From NCBI GenBank assembly GCA_001567085.1, contig LMZS01000028.1, positions 58,661 through 122,660 on the forward strand: 64,000 nt of DNA, given 5' to 3'. The stretch is from Chloroflexi bacterium OLB15. GTDB lineage: Bacteria > Chloroflexota > Anaerolineae > Aggregatilineales > Phototrophicaceae. A program made the position numbers and the translations under genes. A model generated the notes under the pieces. It did not search any database. It was not told the origin of the DNA and saw nothing but the letters and a program-made list of their open reading frames with translations. This document shows, piece by piece, positions 1 to 7,826 of this stretch; position 1 is the stretch's first letter, and each line of letters starts with the position of its first letter.

Positions 1-1890
1 ATCCCCACCAAAACGGCGCATCAACTCATCTTCAAGGCTGAGGAAGAAGCGAGATTCACCGGGATCACCCTGACGGCCTGCGCGACCACGAAGCTGATTA
101 TCAATGCGCCGCGCTTCGTGGCGTTCGGTGCCTAGCACGAACAGCCCACCCTGCGCGATCACTTTCAGCTTGTCTGCTTCGGTTTGGGCTTTGGCTTCAG
201 CCAGCGCCTGCTGCCACTGCTCCGGTGTAGCGGCGGTGATTTCAATATTCTGCCTGCGCAGCGCCTGACGCGCTAAACCTTCGGGGTTACCGCCAAGCAG
301 AATGTCAACGCCACGACCAGCCATGTTGGTGGCAATCGTCACCAGCCCGGGACGACCTGCCTGCGTAATGATCTCGGCCTCTTTTTCGTGCTGCTTGGCG
401 TTCAACACCTGATGCTGAATACCCGCTTTGGAAAGCATCTTGCTCAGGCGCTCGCTGGTTTCAATGGCGACTGTACCCACCAGCACGGGCTGTCCGCGCC
501 CGTTACGCTCCTTGATCTCATCAGCAATGGCTTTGAACTTGGCGTCTTCGGTGCCATAGATCAGGTCTTCGTAATCGCTGCGGATCATCGGGCGGTGCGT
601 GGGGATGGGCAGCACTTCAAGGTTGTAAATCTTCTCAAATTCTTCGGATTCGGTCAGCGCCGTGCCGGTCATGCCAGCCAGTTTCTTGTACATGCGGAAG
701 TAATTCTGAAAGGTGATGGTAGCCAGCGTCAGGTTTTCGCGGCGAATTTCCACGCCTTCCTTCGCTTCAATGGCCTGATGCAACCCTTCAGAGAACCGGC
801 GGCCATACATCAAACGGCCGGTGAACTCATCAACGATGATGATCTGCCCGTCCTGCACGATGTATTCTTTGTCGTTATGGTAGAGCGCATACGCCCGCAG
901 CGAGTTATCCAGATACGGGATCATCTCGGCATTTTCGGGGTCGTACAGGCGATCAACGCCCATCGCACGCTCAACTTTTTCAACGCCGCGCTCGGTCAGG
1001 AAAGAAACGCGATCTTTGACATCAACCACAAAATCGCCGTCTGGCTCGTCGTCTTTGTCTTCCAGTGGGCTGCTTTCTTCGAGCGTGCGCACGATACGCG
1101 CAAACACCTTATAGTAATCGCTCGGTTCGTCAGCCTGACCGCTGATAATCAGCGGGGTACGGGCTTCGTCAATCAGGATGTTGTCTACTTCGTCCACAAT
1201 GGCGAAGAATAATTCACGCTGAGCGAGCTGGCTAATATCGCCGACCATATTGTCGCGCAGATAGTCAAAGCCAAACTCATTGTTAGTGCCATAGGTGATG
1301 TCAGCGCGGTAGGCTTCCGCACGGGTGCAGGGGCGCAGATTCTGGAAACGGGCATCATCTGAAGGAAATTCCGGGTCGTAGAGATACGATCCGCTGTTCG
1401 GGTCGCCCGCGCTGTTCTGAATGACAGCCACGCTAAGACCGAGTTTGTGATACACAGGTCCCATCGTTTGCGCGCCAACTTTGCTCAAATAGTCATTCGG
1501 CGTGACCAGATGAGCGCCAAAGCCCAGCAGCGCATTCAGCGTAAGGGGAAGCGTGGCAACCAACGTTTTGCCTTCGCCCGTTTTCATTTCGGCGATCTTG
1601 CCGTCGTGCAGCACCATCCCGCCAATCATCTGCACATCAAAATGGCGCAAACCGATGGTGCGTACCGAAGCTTCGCGGGTCAGGGCGAAGGATTCAGGCA
1701 AAATATCGTGCGTTTTTTCGCCATCTGCCAGCCGCTTTTTAAGCTTGTTTATGCGCTCGCGAAGCTGGTCATCTGTTTCCTTTTGCAGTTGAGGCTCAAA
1801 TGCATTGATCTGTTCAAGGATCACGCGATAACGATTCAGCTCTTTTTCGACGGGATCACCGAACACTTTTTTGACGACGTTTTTAAACAT
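1..1890 (-). CDS. secA: Preprotein translocase ATPase SecA (N-terminal ~630 residues, cut by window edge)
   Basis: SecA drives secreted proteins through the SecYEG channel by ATP hydrolysis at the inner membrane face. Translating the minus strand from the ATG at 1890 gives [13 protein letters not shown], then Walker A MKTGEGKT near residue 100, the helicase [14 protein letters not shown] motif, GMTGTA, and near the window edge [15 protein letters not shown]. These are diagnostic SecA motifs in the right order. The reading frame is open to base 1, so the C-terminal helical scaffold and any zinc-binding tail lie outside the window. It has its own promoter (extended -10 at 1944-1952). Identity is essentially certain. 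Confidence 0.97.
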   Translation of the reverse strand, partial: MFKNVVKKVFGDPVEKELNRYRVILEQINAFEPQLQKETDDQLRERINKLKKRLADGEKTHDILPESFALTREASVRTIGLRHFDVQMIGGMVLHDGKIAEMKTGEGKTLVATLPLTLNALLGFGAHLVTPNDYLSKVGAQTMGPVYHKLGLSVAVIQNSAGDPNSGSYLYDPEFPSDDARFQNLRPCTRAEAYRADITYGTNNEFGFDYLRDNMVGDISQLAQRELFFAIVDEVDNILIDEARTPLIISGQADEPSDYYKVFARIVRTLEESSPLEDKDDEPDGDFVVDVKDRVSFLTERGVEKVERAMGVDRLYDPENAEMIPYLDNSLRAYALYHNDKEYIVQDGQIIIVDEFTGRLMYGRRFSEGLHQAIEAKEGVEIRRENLTLATITFQNYFRMYKKLAGMTGTALTESEEFEKIYNLEVLPIPTHRPMIRSDYEDLIYGTEDAKFKAIADEIKERNGRGQPVLVGTVAIETSERLSKMLSKAGIQHQVLNAKQHEKEAEIITQAGRPGLVTIATNMAGRGVDILLGGNPEGLARQALRRQNIEITAATPEQWQQALAEAKAQTEADKLKVIAQGGLFVLGTERHEARRIDNQLRGRAGRQGDPGESRFFLSLEDELMRRFGGD

Positions 1891-1943
1891 GCTGCCTCGA
1901 TAGTCTCCCCAAGTATGAGGAAGGTTTCGCTTACACGCGGGGT

Positions 1944-1952
1944 ATTATAGCA
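1944..1952 (-). promoter_or_regulatory. Extended -10 promoter element for secA
   Basis: The minus strand reads TGCTATAAT about 55 nt before the secA ATG. This is a consensus -10 with the TG dinucleotide one base upstream. No good -35 hexamer is seen, as is usual for extended -10 promoters. The assignment is inferred from sequence only. Confidence 0.5.
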
Positions 1953-2014
1953 TAGTGAATATAGGCGATGCGTAAGAAATGGAGAAAAAATTAAGGGATT
2001 ACAAAAGTGCAATC

Positions 2015-2302
2015 CTAATCAAAAATTCCCTCAATCACGCTCCACACTAAGCGGAATGGCAGCGTCAATAACGACCACCCGCAGCCAAACATACGGTCTG
2101 AGATGCCTAAAGCATCGTCAATTTCATCAACAATATCAGCCTTCACTGACGGCTCGTCGGAGTAGTGGCCATAATAATGCGCTGACTTATTGGCTGGATT
2201 AGCCTGAAAAGGCGTAGTGCCCGTCTGCGGCGGTGGCGGCGCGGACGAGCTATCAAAATCAAAGGGATAAGGATCATTGTTATTGGGTGGCGAAGCAGGC
2301 AT
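2015..2302 (-). CDS. Hypothetical protein with Pro/Ser-rich N-terminus and hydrophobic C-terminus
   Basis: This is a 95-residue protein I do not recognise. The first 35 residues are rich in Asn, Pro and Ser, the middle is acidic (VKADIVDEIDDALG), and the end is a hydrophobic stretch (WSLLTLPFRLVWSVIEGIF) that could sit on or in the membrane. An AAAGG sequence about 10 nt before the ATG could serve as ribosome binding site. An overlapping frame (2143-2349) has a basic, unnatural composition and was not chosen. The gene lies alone between secA and the gcv operon. Function unknown. Confidence 0.6.
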   Translation of the reverse strand: MPASPPNNNDPYPFDFDSSSAPPPPQTGTTPFQANPANKSAHYYGHYSDEPSVKADIVDEIDDALGISDRMFGCGWSLLTLPFRLVWSVIEGIFD

Positions 2303-2430
2303 GGCAGAACGCCTTTCATACCAGGTAGCTGATCGTTGTTCTCCACCACAATAATCGAAATCTGATCGGCACGCGAATCATGATGCGGGTTAACGACATC
2401 ATGAGCACAAAACGTGATATCGCATCTATG

Positions 2431-2455
2431 CGGGGCGATCTAGTAGATCGCCCCG
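2431..2455. terminator. Perfect 12-bp hairpin downstream of gcvPB
   Basis: CGGGGCGATCTA and its exact reverse complement flank a single G. The hairpin starts 26 nt after the gcvPB stop on the minus strand. It has no U-tract, so it may be a 3'-end stabiliser or a poor intrinsic terminator rather than a classical one. Confidence 0.55.
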
Positions 2456-2480
2456 ACATTCAGCGAAACGGGAATTTAAG

Positions 2481-3974
2481 CTACTCCGCCTTTTCCCCGG
2501 CTTTGTGCCAATCTGGTTCGGGACGGCAGCACAACATCAACTGCTTGGCGGCACGCACTTCGTCCACACGGCGAACCGGAGTATTGTGCGGCGCTTCCTT
2601 CAACAATTCAGGCTGAGTTTTGGCTTCTTCAGCGATCTTAAGCATGACCTCGATGAAATTGTCCAGCGTCTGCTTATCTTCGGTTTCTGTCGGTTCGATC
2701 AGCAGCGCTTCTGGCACGATCAGCGGGAAGTAATTGGTTGGCGGGTGAATCTCGTAATCCATCAACCGCTTGGAAATATCCAGCGCGTGAATATCCGGCG
2801 CATCTTCCCAGTGGCCTTCCATCACAAACTCATGGGCGCAGTAGCGGTTATAAGGCACATGGTAGGCTTCCGCCAGCCGCACGCGAAGATAATTAGCGTT
2901 CAGCACCGCATGTTTGGAAACATCACGCAGGCCATCGCCGCCATAGCTGCGAATGTAGGCATAGGCGCGAACGTGCATGCCGAAATTGCCCTGAAAGGCT
3001 TTGAGCTGACCGATGGATTTCGGCGGCATCACCAGTTCATAGAATGGCGGCAAATCAGGTTCCTTCCCGGCATCGGTGATCTGCGCGATAGGTCCCGGCA
3101 GATAATCAGCCAGTTTTTCATTCACGCCGACTGCCCCACAACCCGGCCCACCGCCCCCATGCGGCGTGGAGAAGGTCTTGTGCAGGTTGTAGTGCATCAC
3201 GTCAAACCCAAGATCGCCAGCTTTGACGATGCCCATCAACGAATTCATATTCGCGCCGTCCATGTACATCAGGCCGCCGCACGCATGTACCAATTCGATC
3301 ACTTCCAGAATGTTGCTGTCGAACAAACCCAGCGTACTGGGGACGGTGATCATCATGCCAGCAACGGTATCATCACAGGCGGCCTTCAATGCTTCGAGAT
3401 CAACATTGCCCTTATCATCTGAAGGCAATTCAACGCTGGTGAGTCCGGCCATTGTTACGGTTGCCGGGTTGGTGCCGTGCGCGCTGTTAGGCACCAGAAT
3501 TTTGGTACGCTTTTCGTCGCCACGCTCATGATGATAGGCGCGAATCATCAGGATTCCGGCGAACTCGCCCTGCGCGCCAGCGGCAGGCTGCAAACTGACC
3601 GCCTTAAAACCAGCTATATCGGCCAGCCACGTTTGCAGGGTATACATCAACGCCAGCGCGCCCTGCGAGCCGGAGGCATCGGTCAGCGGATGCAGATGAA
3701 CAAACCCCGCCAGCCGCGCCATATCTTCGTTCAACTTGGGGTTGTACTTCATGGTACAACTGCCCAGCGGGTAAAACTGGCGGTCAATGGCAAAGTTTTT
3801 GCGGCTCAGATTGGTGAAATGGCGCACTACCTGAAGTTCGCTCACTTCCGGCAGATCGAGCGCATCGCGCATCAAATCGGTTGGCAGTTTGGCGAGCGGC
3901 ACATCGGCTTCGGGCAAATTCGCGCCTTCACGCCCGGTCACGCTAATATCGTAAATCAGCGGTTCGCTATTCAT
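2481..3974 (-). CDS. gcvPB: Glycine dehydrogenase (decarboxylating) subunit 2, P-protein beta
   Basis: This is the PLP-carrying half of the glycine cleavage P-protein, which decarboxylates glycine and passes the aminomethyl group to the lipoyl arm of GcvH. The 497 residues match the usual length of the split subunit. The PLP lysine lies in NLHKTFSTPHGGGGPG, near residue 266, and the region FYPLGSCTMKYNPK is typical. It overlaps the end of gcvPA by 8 nt, so translation is probably coupled. It is the last gene of the riboswitch-controlled gcvH-gcvPA-gcvPB operon. The T-protein is encoded elsewhere in the window, fused to SHMT. Confidence 0.96.
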   Translation of the reverse strand: MNSEPLIYDISVTGREGANLPEADVPLAKLPTDLMRDALDLPEVSELQVVRHFTNLSRKNFAIDRQFYPLGSCTMKYNPKLNEDMARLAGFVHLHPLTDASGSQGALALMYTLQTWLADIAGFKAVSLQPAAGAQGEFAGILMIRAYHHERGDEKRTKILVPNSAHGTNPATVTMAGLTSVELPSDDKGNVDLEALKAACDDTVAGMMITVPSTLGLFDSNILEVIELVHACGGLMYMDGANMNSLMGIVKAGDLGFDVMHYNLHKTFSTPHGGGGPGCGAVGVNEKLADYLPGPIAQITDAGKEPDLPPFYELVMPPKSIGQLKAFQGNFGMHVRAYAYIRSYGGDGLRDVSKHAVLNANYLRVRLAEAYHVPYNRYCAHEFVMEGHWEDAPDIHALDISKRLMDYEIHPPTNYFPLIVPEALLIEPTETEDKQTLDNFIEVMLKIAEEAKTQPELLKEAPHNTPVRRVDEVRAAKQLMLCCRPEPDWHKAGEKAE

Positions 3975-4881
3975 GGCGAACCTCCTTCAACACTTCGACA
4001 AGCGTATCAATTTCTACTTTGCGATTCATTTCAGTCACGCAGAGCAGCATATGGTCTTTCAGGTGCGGGTAATCTTCACCAAGATCAACGCCGCCGAGAA
4101 TGCCCCGTTCGCTCAAGAGCGCGTTAATCTCGCTGACAGGCACAGGGCATTTGACGATAAATTCGTTGAAGAACGGCTGTGAGCGATCCACGCTGAAATG
4201 CAGCAGATCATCAATGCGATCAGCGGCATACTGCGTTTTGTGATAGCACAATTCGGCGGCTTTACGCAGTCCGTTTTTGCCCATCAGTGAGAGGTAAATC
4301 GTGGCCGCCAGCGCCATCAAGCCCTGATTGGTGCATATATTGCTGCTGGCCTTCTCGCGGCGAATATCCTGTTCACGCGGGCGCAGGGTCATCACAAAGG
4401 CGCGGGTGCCATCTTGATCTACCGTTTCACCCACAATGCGCCCAGCGATACGGCGCACATATTCTTCACGAACAGCGAAATATCCCAGATAGGGGCCGCC
4501 AAAGCTCAAAGGGATGCCCAACGGCTGGCCTTCACCCACGACAATATCCGCGCCGAGTTCGCCCGGCGATTTGAGCATAGCCAGCGCCATCGGGTTGGCA
4601 ACGACGACCAGCAGCGCGCCTTTTTCATGGGCTTTTTCAGCGAACAACGACAGATTTTCGATGTGCCCCAGATAATTCGGATAGCCAACCGCTACCATCG
4701 CCGTATTGTCATCAATCAGATCGATCAGTTCCGAAGTGGTATAGGGCTGGTCATCCCCCACAAATTCCAGCCCGCCCCACTGGTGATAAGTGCGGGTGAC
4801 AGCGCGGTACTGCGGATTGATATAAGGGCTGAGGACGATACGCTTGCGCTTGTTACGGCCTACATCCTTTGCAACGGTCAC
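3967..4881 (-). CDS. gcvPA: Glycine dehydrogenase subunit 1 (GcvPA), C-terminal fragment after a frameshift
   Basis: This 304-residue stretch holds the last two thirds of the P-protein alpha subunit, from LAEAVTVAKDV through NICTNQGLMALAATIYLS to the end. It continues the fragment at 4878-5306 in the frame shifted by one base. Together the two give about 446 residues, the normal GcvPA length, and the junction falls just after the conserved YDGAT motif. A GTG that overlaps the upstream TGA as GTGA could in theory restart translation, but I see no Shine-Dalgarno sequence before it. The break is either a sequencing deletion or a real lesion. Confidence 0.85.
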   Translation of the reverse strand: MTVAKDVGRNKRKRIVLSPYINPQYRAVTRTYHQWGGLEFVGDDQPYTTSELIDLIDDNTAMVAVGYPNYLGHIENLSLFAEKAHEKGALLVVVANPMALAMLKSPGELGADIVVGEGQPLGIPLSFGGPYLGYFAVREEYVRRIAGRIVGETVDQDGTRAFVMTLRPREQDIRREKASSNICTNQGLMALAATIYLSLMGKNGLRKAAELCYHKTQYAADRIDDLLHFSVDRSQPFFNEFIVKCPVPVSEINALLSERGILGGVDLGEDYPHLKDHMLLCVTEMNRKVEIDTLVEVLKEVRHE

Positions 4882-5306
4882 CGCTTCAGCAAGCTGGTAG
4901 CGCCGTCATAATGGCTGGCATTGGCGGCGTCCATGCCGGTCAACTGCGCCATCATGCTCTGATATTCGTAGATCGCTTGCAGGGTGCCCTGGCTCACTTC
5001 CGGTTGATAAGGCGTGTAGGCGGTGAAAAATTCGCCCCGCAGCAGAATGTGATTTACGGCTGAAGGCACAAAGTGATGATATGCGCCCGCACCCCGAAAA
5101 ATAGCAAAATCGCCAGCATGATCGTTGGCTTCAGAAAGCGCCTGCATTTCCGCCACGATCTCCATTTCAGACATCATTGGCGGCAGATTCAGCGCTGGAA
5201 AGCGGTGCGCTTCCGGCACCGCGTCAAATAGTTCTTCAACTGATTTCGCGCTGATGATCGCCAGCATCTGCTCGCGTTCAGCGTCGGTATGGGGAATATA
5301 CGCCAT
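4878..5306 (-). CDS. gcvPA: Glycine dehydrogenase subunit 1 (GcvPA), N-terminal fragment before a frameshift
   Basis: The 142 residues begin MAYIPHTDAEREQML, the usual GcvPA start, and run through AIFRGAGAYHHFVPSAV and EVSQGTLQAIYEYQSMM to NASHYDGATSLLKR, then stop. Family members continue YDGAT-x-LAEA, which is exactly what the neighbouring frame encodes. One missing base around 4888-4900 (minus-strand ACCAGCTTGCTGAAG) explains the break. If the lesion were real, glycine cleavage would fail for lack of a whole P-protein. The gene follows gcvH by 11 nt. Confidence 0.85.
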   Translation of the reverse strand: MAYIPHTDAEREQMLAIISAKSVEELFDAVPEAHRFPALNLPPMMSEMEIVAEMQALSEANDHAGDFAIFRGAGAYHHFVPSAVNHILLRGEFFTAYTPYQPEVSQGTLQAIYEYQSMMAQLTGMDAANASHYDGATSLLKR

Positions 5307-5317
5307 ATTTAAGACCT

Positions 5318-5710
5318 CTAGCGCCCTTCGTTATAGGTGCTATAGGCGGCGGCATCCATTAAGCCATCAGCGCCAGAAGCATCGCTCACCTTTAGTTTCA
5401 CGATCCAGCCTTTTTCATAAGGATCGCTGTTGATGATCTCTGGCTGGCGTTCAAGCGCCTGATTGACCTCGATCACCGTTCCGGCTACTGGCGTCACAAT
5501 ATCAGAAGCTGCTTTGACGGATTCGACTACGGCAACAGTATCACCGGCAGCAAAGGTTGCGCCAACTGATGGCAGTTCCACGAATACGATATCGTTAAGC
5601 TGATCCTGAGCGTAATCAGAAATGCCCAGCGTAGCCGTATCGCTATCTAGCAGCAGCCATTCATCGGTGCGTAAATATTTCAAGTTTTCAGGCGTTTTCC
5701 AGCTTCCCAT
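5318..5710 (-). CDS. gcvH: Glycine cleavage system H protein
   Basis: GcvH is the lipoylated shuttle that carries the aminomethyl group between the P, T and L proteins. The lipoyl lysine is in VESVKAASDI and the fold signature ATLGISDYAQDQLNDIVFVELP is clear. I start it at MGSWKTPENLKY (130 residues) because GAGGAG lies 7 nt before this ATG. The longer frame to 5749 adds 13 residues unlike the family. It is the first gene of the operon and lies directly behind the glycine riboswitch and its terminator. Confidence 0.95.
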   Translation of the reverse strand: MGSWKTPENLKYLRTDEWLLLDSDTATLGISDYAQDQLNDIVFVELPSVGATFAAGDTVAVVESVKAASDIVTPVAGTVIEVNQALERQPEIINSDPYEKGWIVKLKVSDASGADGLMDAAAYSTYNEGR

Positions 5711-5785
5711 CGGCGTTCTCCTCAACAACACTGATACTAATAGTAACACTTGCAGGGCGATTCACTTCAGGGCTGCGGGGCTGTG

Positions 5786-5822
5786 AAATAAAAGAGCGCG
5801 CAGCCAAAATGCTGTGCGCTCT
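5786..5822 (-). terminator. Intrinsic terminator, the expression platform of the glycine riboswitch
   Basis: On the minus strand AGAGCGCACAGC pairs with GCTGCGCGCTCT around an ATTTTG loop with one A-C mismatch, followed by TTTTATTT. It lies between the aptamer and gcvH. Premature termination is therefore the likely control step, relieved when glycine binds as in other gcv riboswitches. Confidence 0.75.
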
Positions 5823-5854
5823 GTCGTCATCTACGATGAACCTTCAGAGGGTTG

Positions 5855-5955
5855 CACGCTTCATGTCCTTGAGCCTGAGAGTTTCACCGGCTGCCCAGCG
5901 ATCAACCGGTTTGCCCCTTCGGCGTTCGCGGCGGAACCGCGACACTCTCCATAAA
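5855..5955 (-). ncRNA. Glycine riboswitch, single aptamer
   Basis: The minus strand carries the conserved glycine aptamer blocks in order: GGAGAG (5950-5945), GCCGAAGGGGCAA (about 5923-5911), AAACTCTCAGG (about 5884-5874) and GGACA (5868-5864). It lies between a strong promoter and a terminator upstream of gcvH, so glycine probably induces its own breakdown operon. Most gcv riboswitches are tandem, and I find no second aptamer on either side. Transcription starts too close upstream for one, so this is a singlet type. Confidence 0.92.
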
Positions 5956-5973
5956 GGCGCTCACATCGCCGGA

Positions 5974-6002
5974 ATTGTATCGAAGCAACCCGCATCTGAC
6001 AA
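5974..6002 (-). promoter_or_regulatory. Sigma-70-type promoter of the gcv operon
   Basis: The minus strand shows TTGTCA (6002-5997), a 17-nt spacer, then TACAAT (5979-5974). Transcription would start near 5967, just ahead of the riboswitch aptamer. Position and spacing support the call. Confidence 0.7.
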
Positions 6003-6010
6003 CGTGTGAT

Positions 6011-6400
6011 TTACTGCTTCAACCAGTTATTTAGCGCATCCTTCACAGACTCTGCAAGTTCAAAGTTGAGGGAAATTGAACCGGCGGCATCGGTGGTTAG
6101 CGAGGGACGCATCACCAACGAGCCATCAGGGCGCAGGGTAAGCCATAAGGTAGTGTGCGAAGTTCCTACACTGCGGGCGCTGCGCGTTTGGTCGGTGGGG
6201 TGTAAATGATCCAACGTGCGGACTAATTCGCTGGTCTTAAGCCGCAAGAGCAGTTCTACCGCGCCGGAATAAAAGGACAGCGCAACATAATCGCCTTCGC
6301 GGCGAATCAGCACCCCTGCACCGAAATCATCTTGTGATGAAGCCGCCAAACCGCCTTCAGGCGCGCCTTCCACAATTGTGAGTTGGCGATAATGTCTCAT
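6011..6400 (-). CDS. Hypothetical protein, 129 residues
   Basis: I do not recognise this protein. It has no signal peptide or membrane segment. It reads as an alternating beta-rich protein (GVLIRREGDYVALSFYSGAVELLLRL, then LWLTLRPDGSLVMRPSL), which suggests a small beta-sandwich or barrel, with a short C-terminal helix ending NNWLKQ. An AGGAG sequence lies about 10 nt before the ATG. The stop lies just upstream of the gcv promoter, so it is probably a separate unit. Function unknown. Confidence 0.65.
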   Translation of the reverse strand: MRHYRQLTIVEGAPEGGLAASSQDDFGAGVLIRREGDYVALSFYSGAVELLLRLKTSELVRTLDHLHPTDQTRSARSVGTSHTTLWLTLRPDGSLVMRPSLTTDAAGSISLNFELAESVKDALNNWLKQ

Positions 6401-6484
6401 GCCAAATAGCTCCTATGACGCATACGAGTATACCGCGCTTCACGAGATACTATAGAGCCACAAAACATCGGAGAGAGCGGTGAA

Positions 6485-7510
6485 TTACTGAACGAAAGAA
6501 ATTTCAATTTCAGTGATCGGGGCTTGCAGGGAAAGGCCGTCAATCATCAAGTTCATTTCGCGGGCAATTTCGGCGGGCGAGTGGTATGCGCGGATACGGG
6601 ACAGGCGCTCGCGCGTGCGGCCATCATCCAGCGTAAGGTTAAGCCCAAACTGGCGGCAGACCATCGCATTTTGTGAGAGGTTACGCATAAATTCTTGCGC
6701 CAGCGGCACGATGGTCAGCATCCAGCGGGTCTTGTCTACCAATGGCTCTTCCAGAATCGCGTGTACTGGCTCAATCGCTGGCGGCGCTTGTATGGGCGCG
6801 ATACGGCGTTCATCGCACCCGTTAGCGATCTGATAAAAACGATAGGCTTCTTCACCTAATTCCTGCTTCACCCGAACATCGGGCAAACTGGCAAAATCGC
6901 CCAGCGTTTTCACGTTCAAACGGCTCAAGCGCGCGGCCAATTCCGGCGACAGCGGAAGGCGGGTGATCAGCAGTTTGGCGAGAAAGGCCGCTTCCTGCCC
7001 TTCGCGCACCAGAAAATAGTGGTTCAACTCGGCTTTCTGGGCAGCGACAGCCGCAGGGAATTTTCCCCGCGCCACGCCTACCGAAGCATTCAGATTCCGC
7101 TGTTTAACCTCAAAAAAGATGTCAATCACCTGCCGCTGAAGATCGTCATCTTTCAGCGATCCAATATCCAGATAAATGACTGCGGTTTGCGGAAAACTGC
7201 GTTCGTCCAACTCCAGATACTGGGTATATACAGATAGGCTTTGCAGCAAGGATTCGGCTTCGTCCCTAAATTCAGGCGCGGTTCCGGAAAGAAAGATCGC
7301 TTCTGGAAAACGTGGCACAGCTTCTACCCACGCCATGCCTACTTTCGCGCCAGCAGCCTCAGCTTCAGGGCTTACCGCGATAATCCGCGCATCTGTACTT
7401 TCGGCATTGATCAGAATTAACTGCGGCTGATCAATGCCGCTGGACTGGGCGATCTGGAAAGCAAATCTGGGGACGAACAAGCACACAATCATGTTGTTGC
7501 CGGGTATCAC
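6485..7510 (-). CDS. ImuB-like Y-family DNA polymerase homologue, probably catalytically inactive
   Basis: The 341 residues begin with MIVCLFVPRFAFQIAQ, which resembles the ImuB start, where the first catalytic carboxylate motif of Y-family polymerases is replaced. ELDERSFPQTAVIYLDIGSL matches the second motif region. GVARGKFPAAVAAQKA and a helix-hairpin-helix-like RLNVKTLGDFASLP follow. ImuB in other bacteria is a non-catalytic partner of ImuA and DnaE2 in mutagenic repair. Here neither partner is adjacent, and the protein is shorter than typical ImuB. The start is GTG at 7510; an in-frame ATG at 7492 is an alternative. Confidence 0.75.
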   Translation of the reverse strand: MIPGNNMIVCLFVPRFAFQIAQSSGIDQPQLILINAESTDARIIAVSPEAEAAGAKVGMAWVEAVPRFPEAIFLSGTAPEFRDEAESLLQSLSVYTQYLELDERSFPQTAVIYLDIGSLKDDDLQRQVIDIFFEVKQRNLNASVGVARGKFPAAVAAQKAELNHYFLVREGQEAAFLAKLLITRLPLSPELAARLSRLNVKTLGDFASLPDVRVKQELGEEAYRFYQIANGCDERRIAPIQAPPAIEPVHAILEEPLVDKTRWMLTIVPLAQEFMRNLSQNAMVCRQFGLNLTLDDGRTRERLSRIRAYHSPAEIAREMNLMIDGLSLQAPITEIEISFVQ

Positions 7511-7826
7511 ACCATCACAGCGATCACCTGAGACACCAAAGAAACCTCAAGGTGTAACAGAAATTATGTTCTTATTCTGAACGAAATCGTTGTAAAAAGC
7601 TATAGGAAGGAAAGATTAAGCGTGGTGAAAATCCCGACTGCCATCATGCGTTAATCACGAAATACTGCTCAATCCCCCGCCTGAAAACTCAAGACCCGCC
7701 GCGTAAGCAACTCTATTTCTAAGCGGAGGGCAAGCGTATCACGGCATGTTTGCAATACAGATCGTAAGGGAATATGCTATGCGTTGGGAAACACTTACTA
7801 TCCCGCTCACCAAGGATAAACTTGAT
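7511..7826. other. Intergenic region between divergent genes
   Basis: This stretch separates the ImuB-like gene from the secreted SH3 protein and must hold promoters for both. I see AT-rich patches such as CGTTGTAAAAAGCTATAGG near 7590-7608 but no convincing promoter pair. A short in-frame extension of the downstream gene from 7746 is probably not translated. Confidence 0.3.

Noticed and set aside
4878..4905. Programmed ribosomal frameshift in gcvPA
   Set aside because: There is no slippery heptamer, pseudoknot or stimulatory Shine-Dalgarno. Family members are single-frame, and three other genes in the window show similar breaks.
5955..6010. A second glycine aptamer beside the first
   Set aside because: The conserved blocks occur only once, and the promoter lies too close upstream to leave room.
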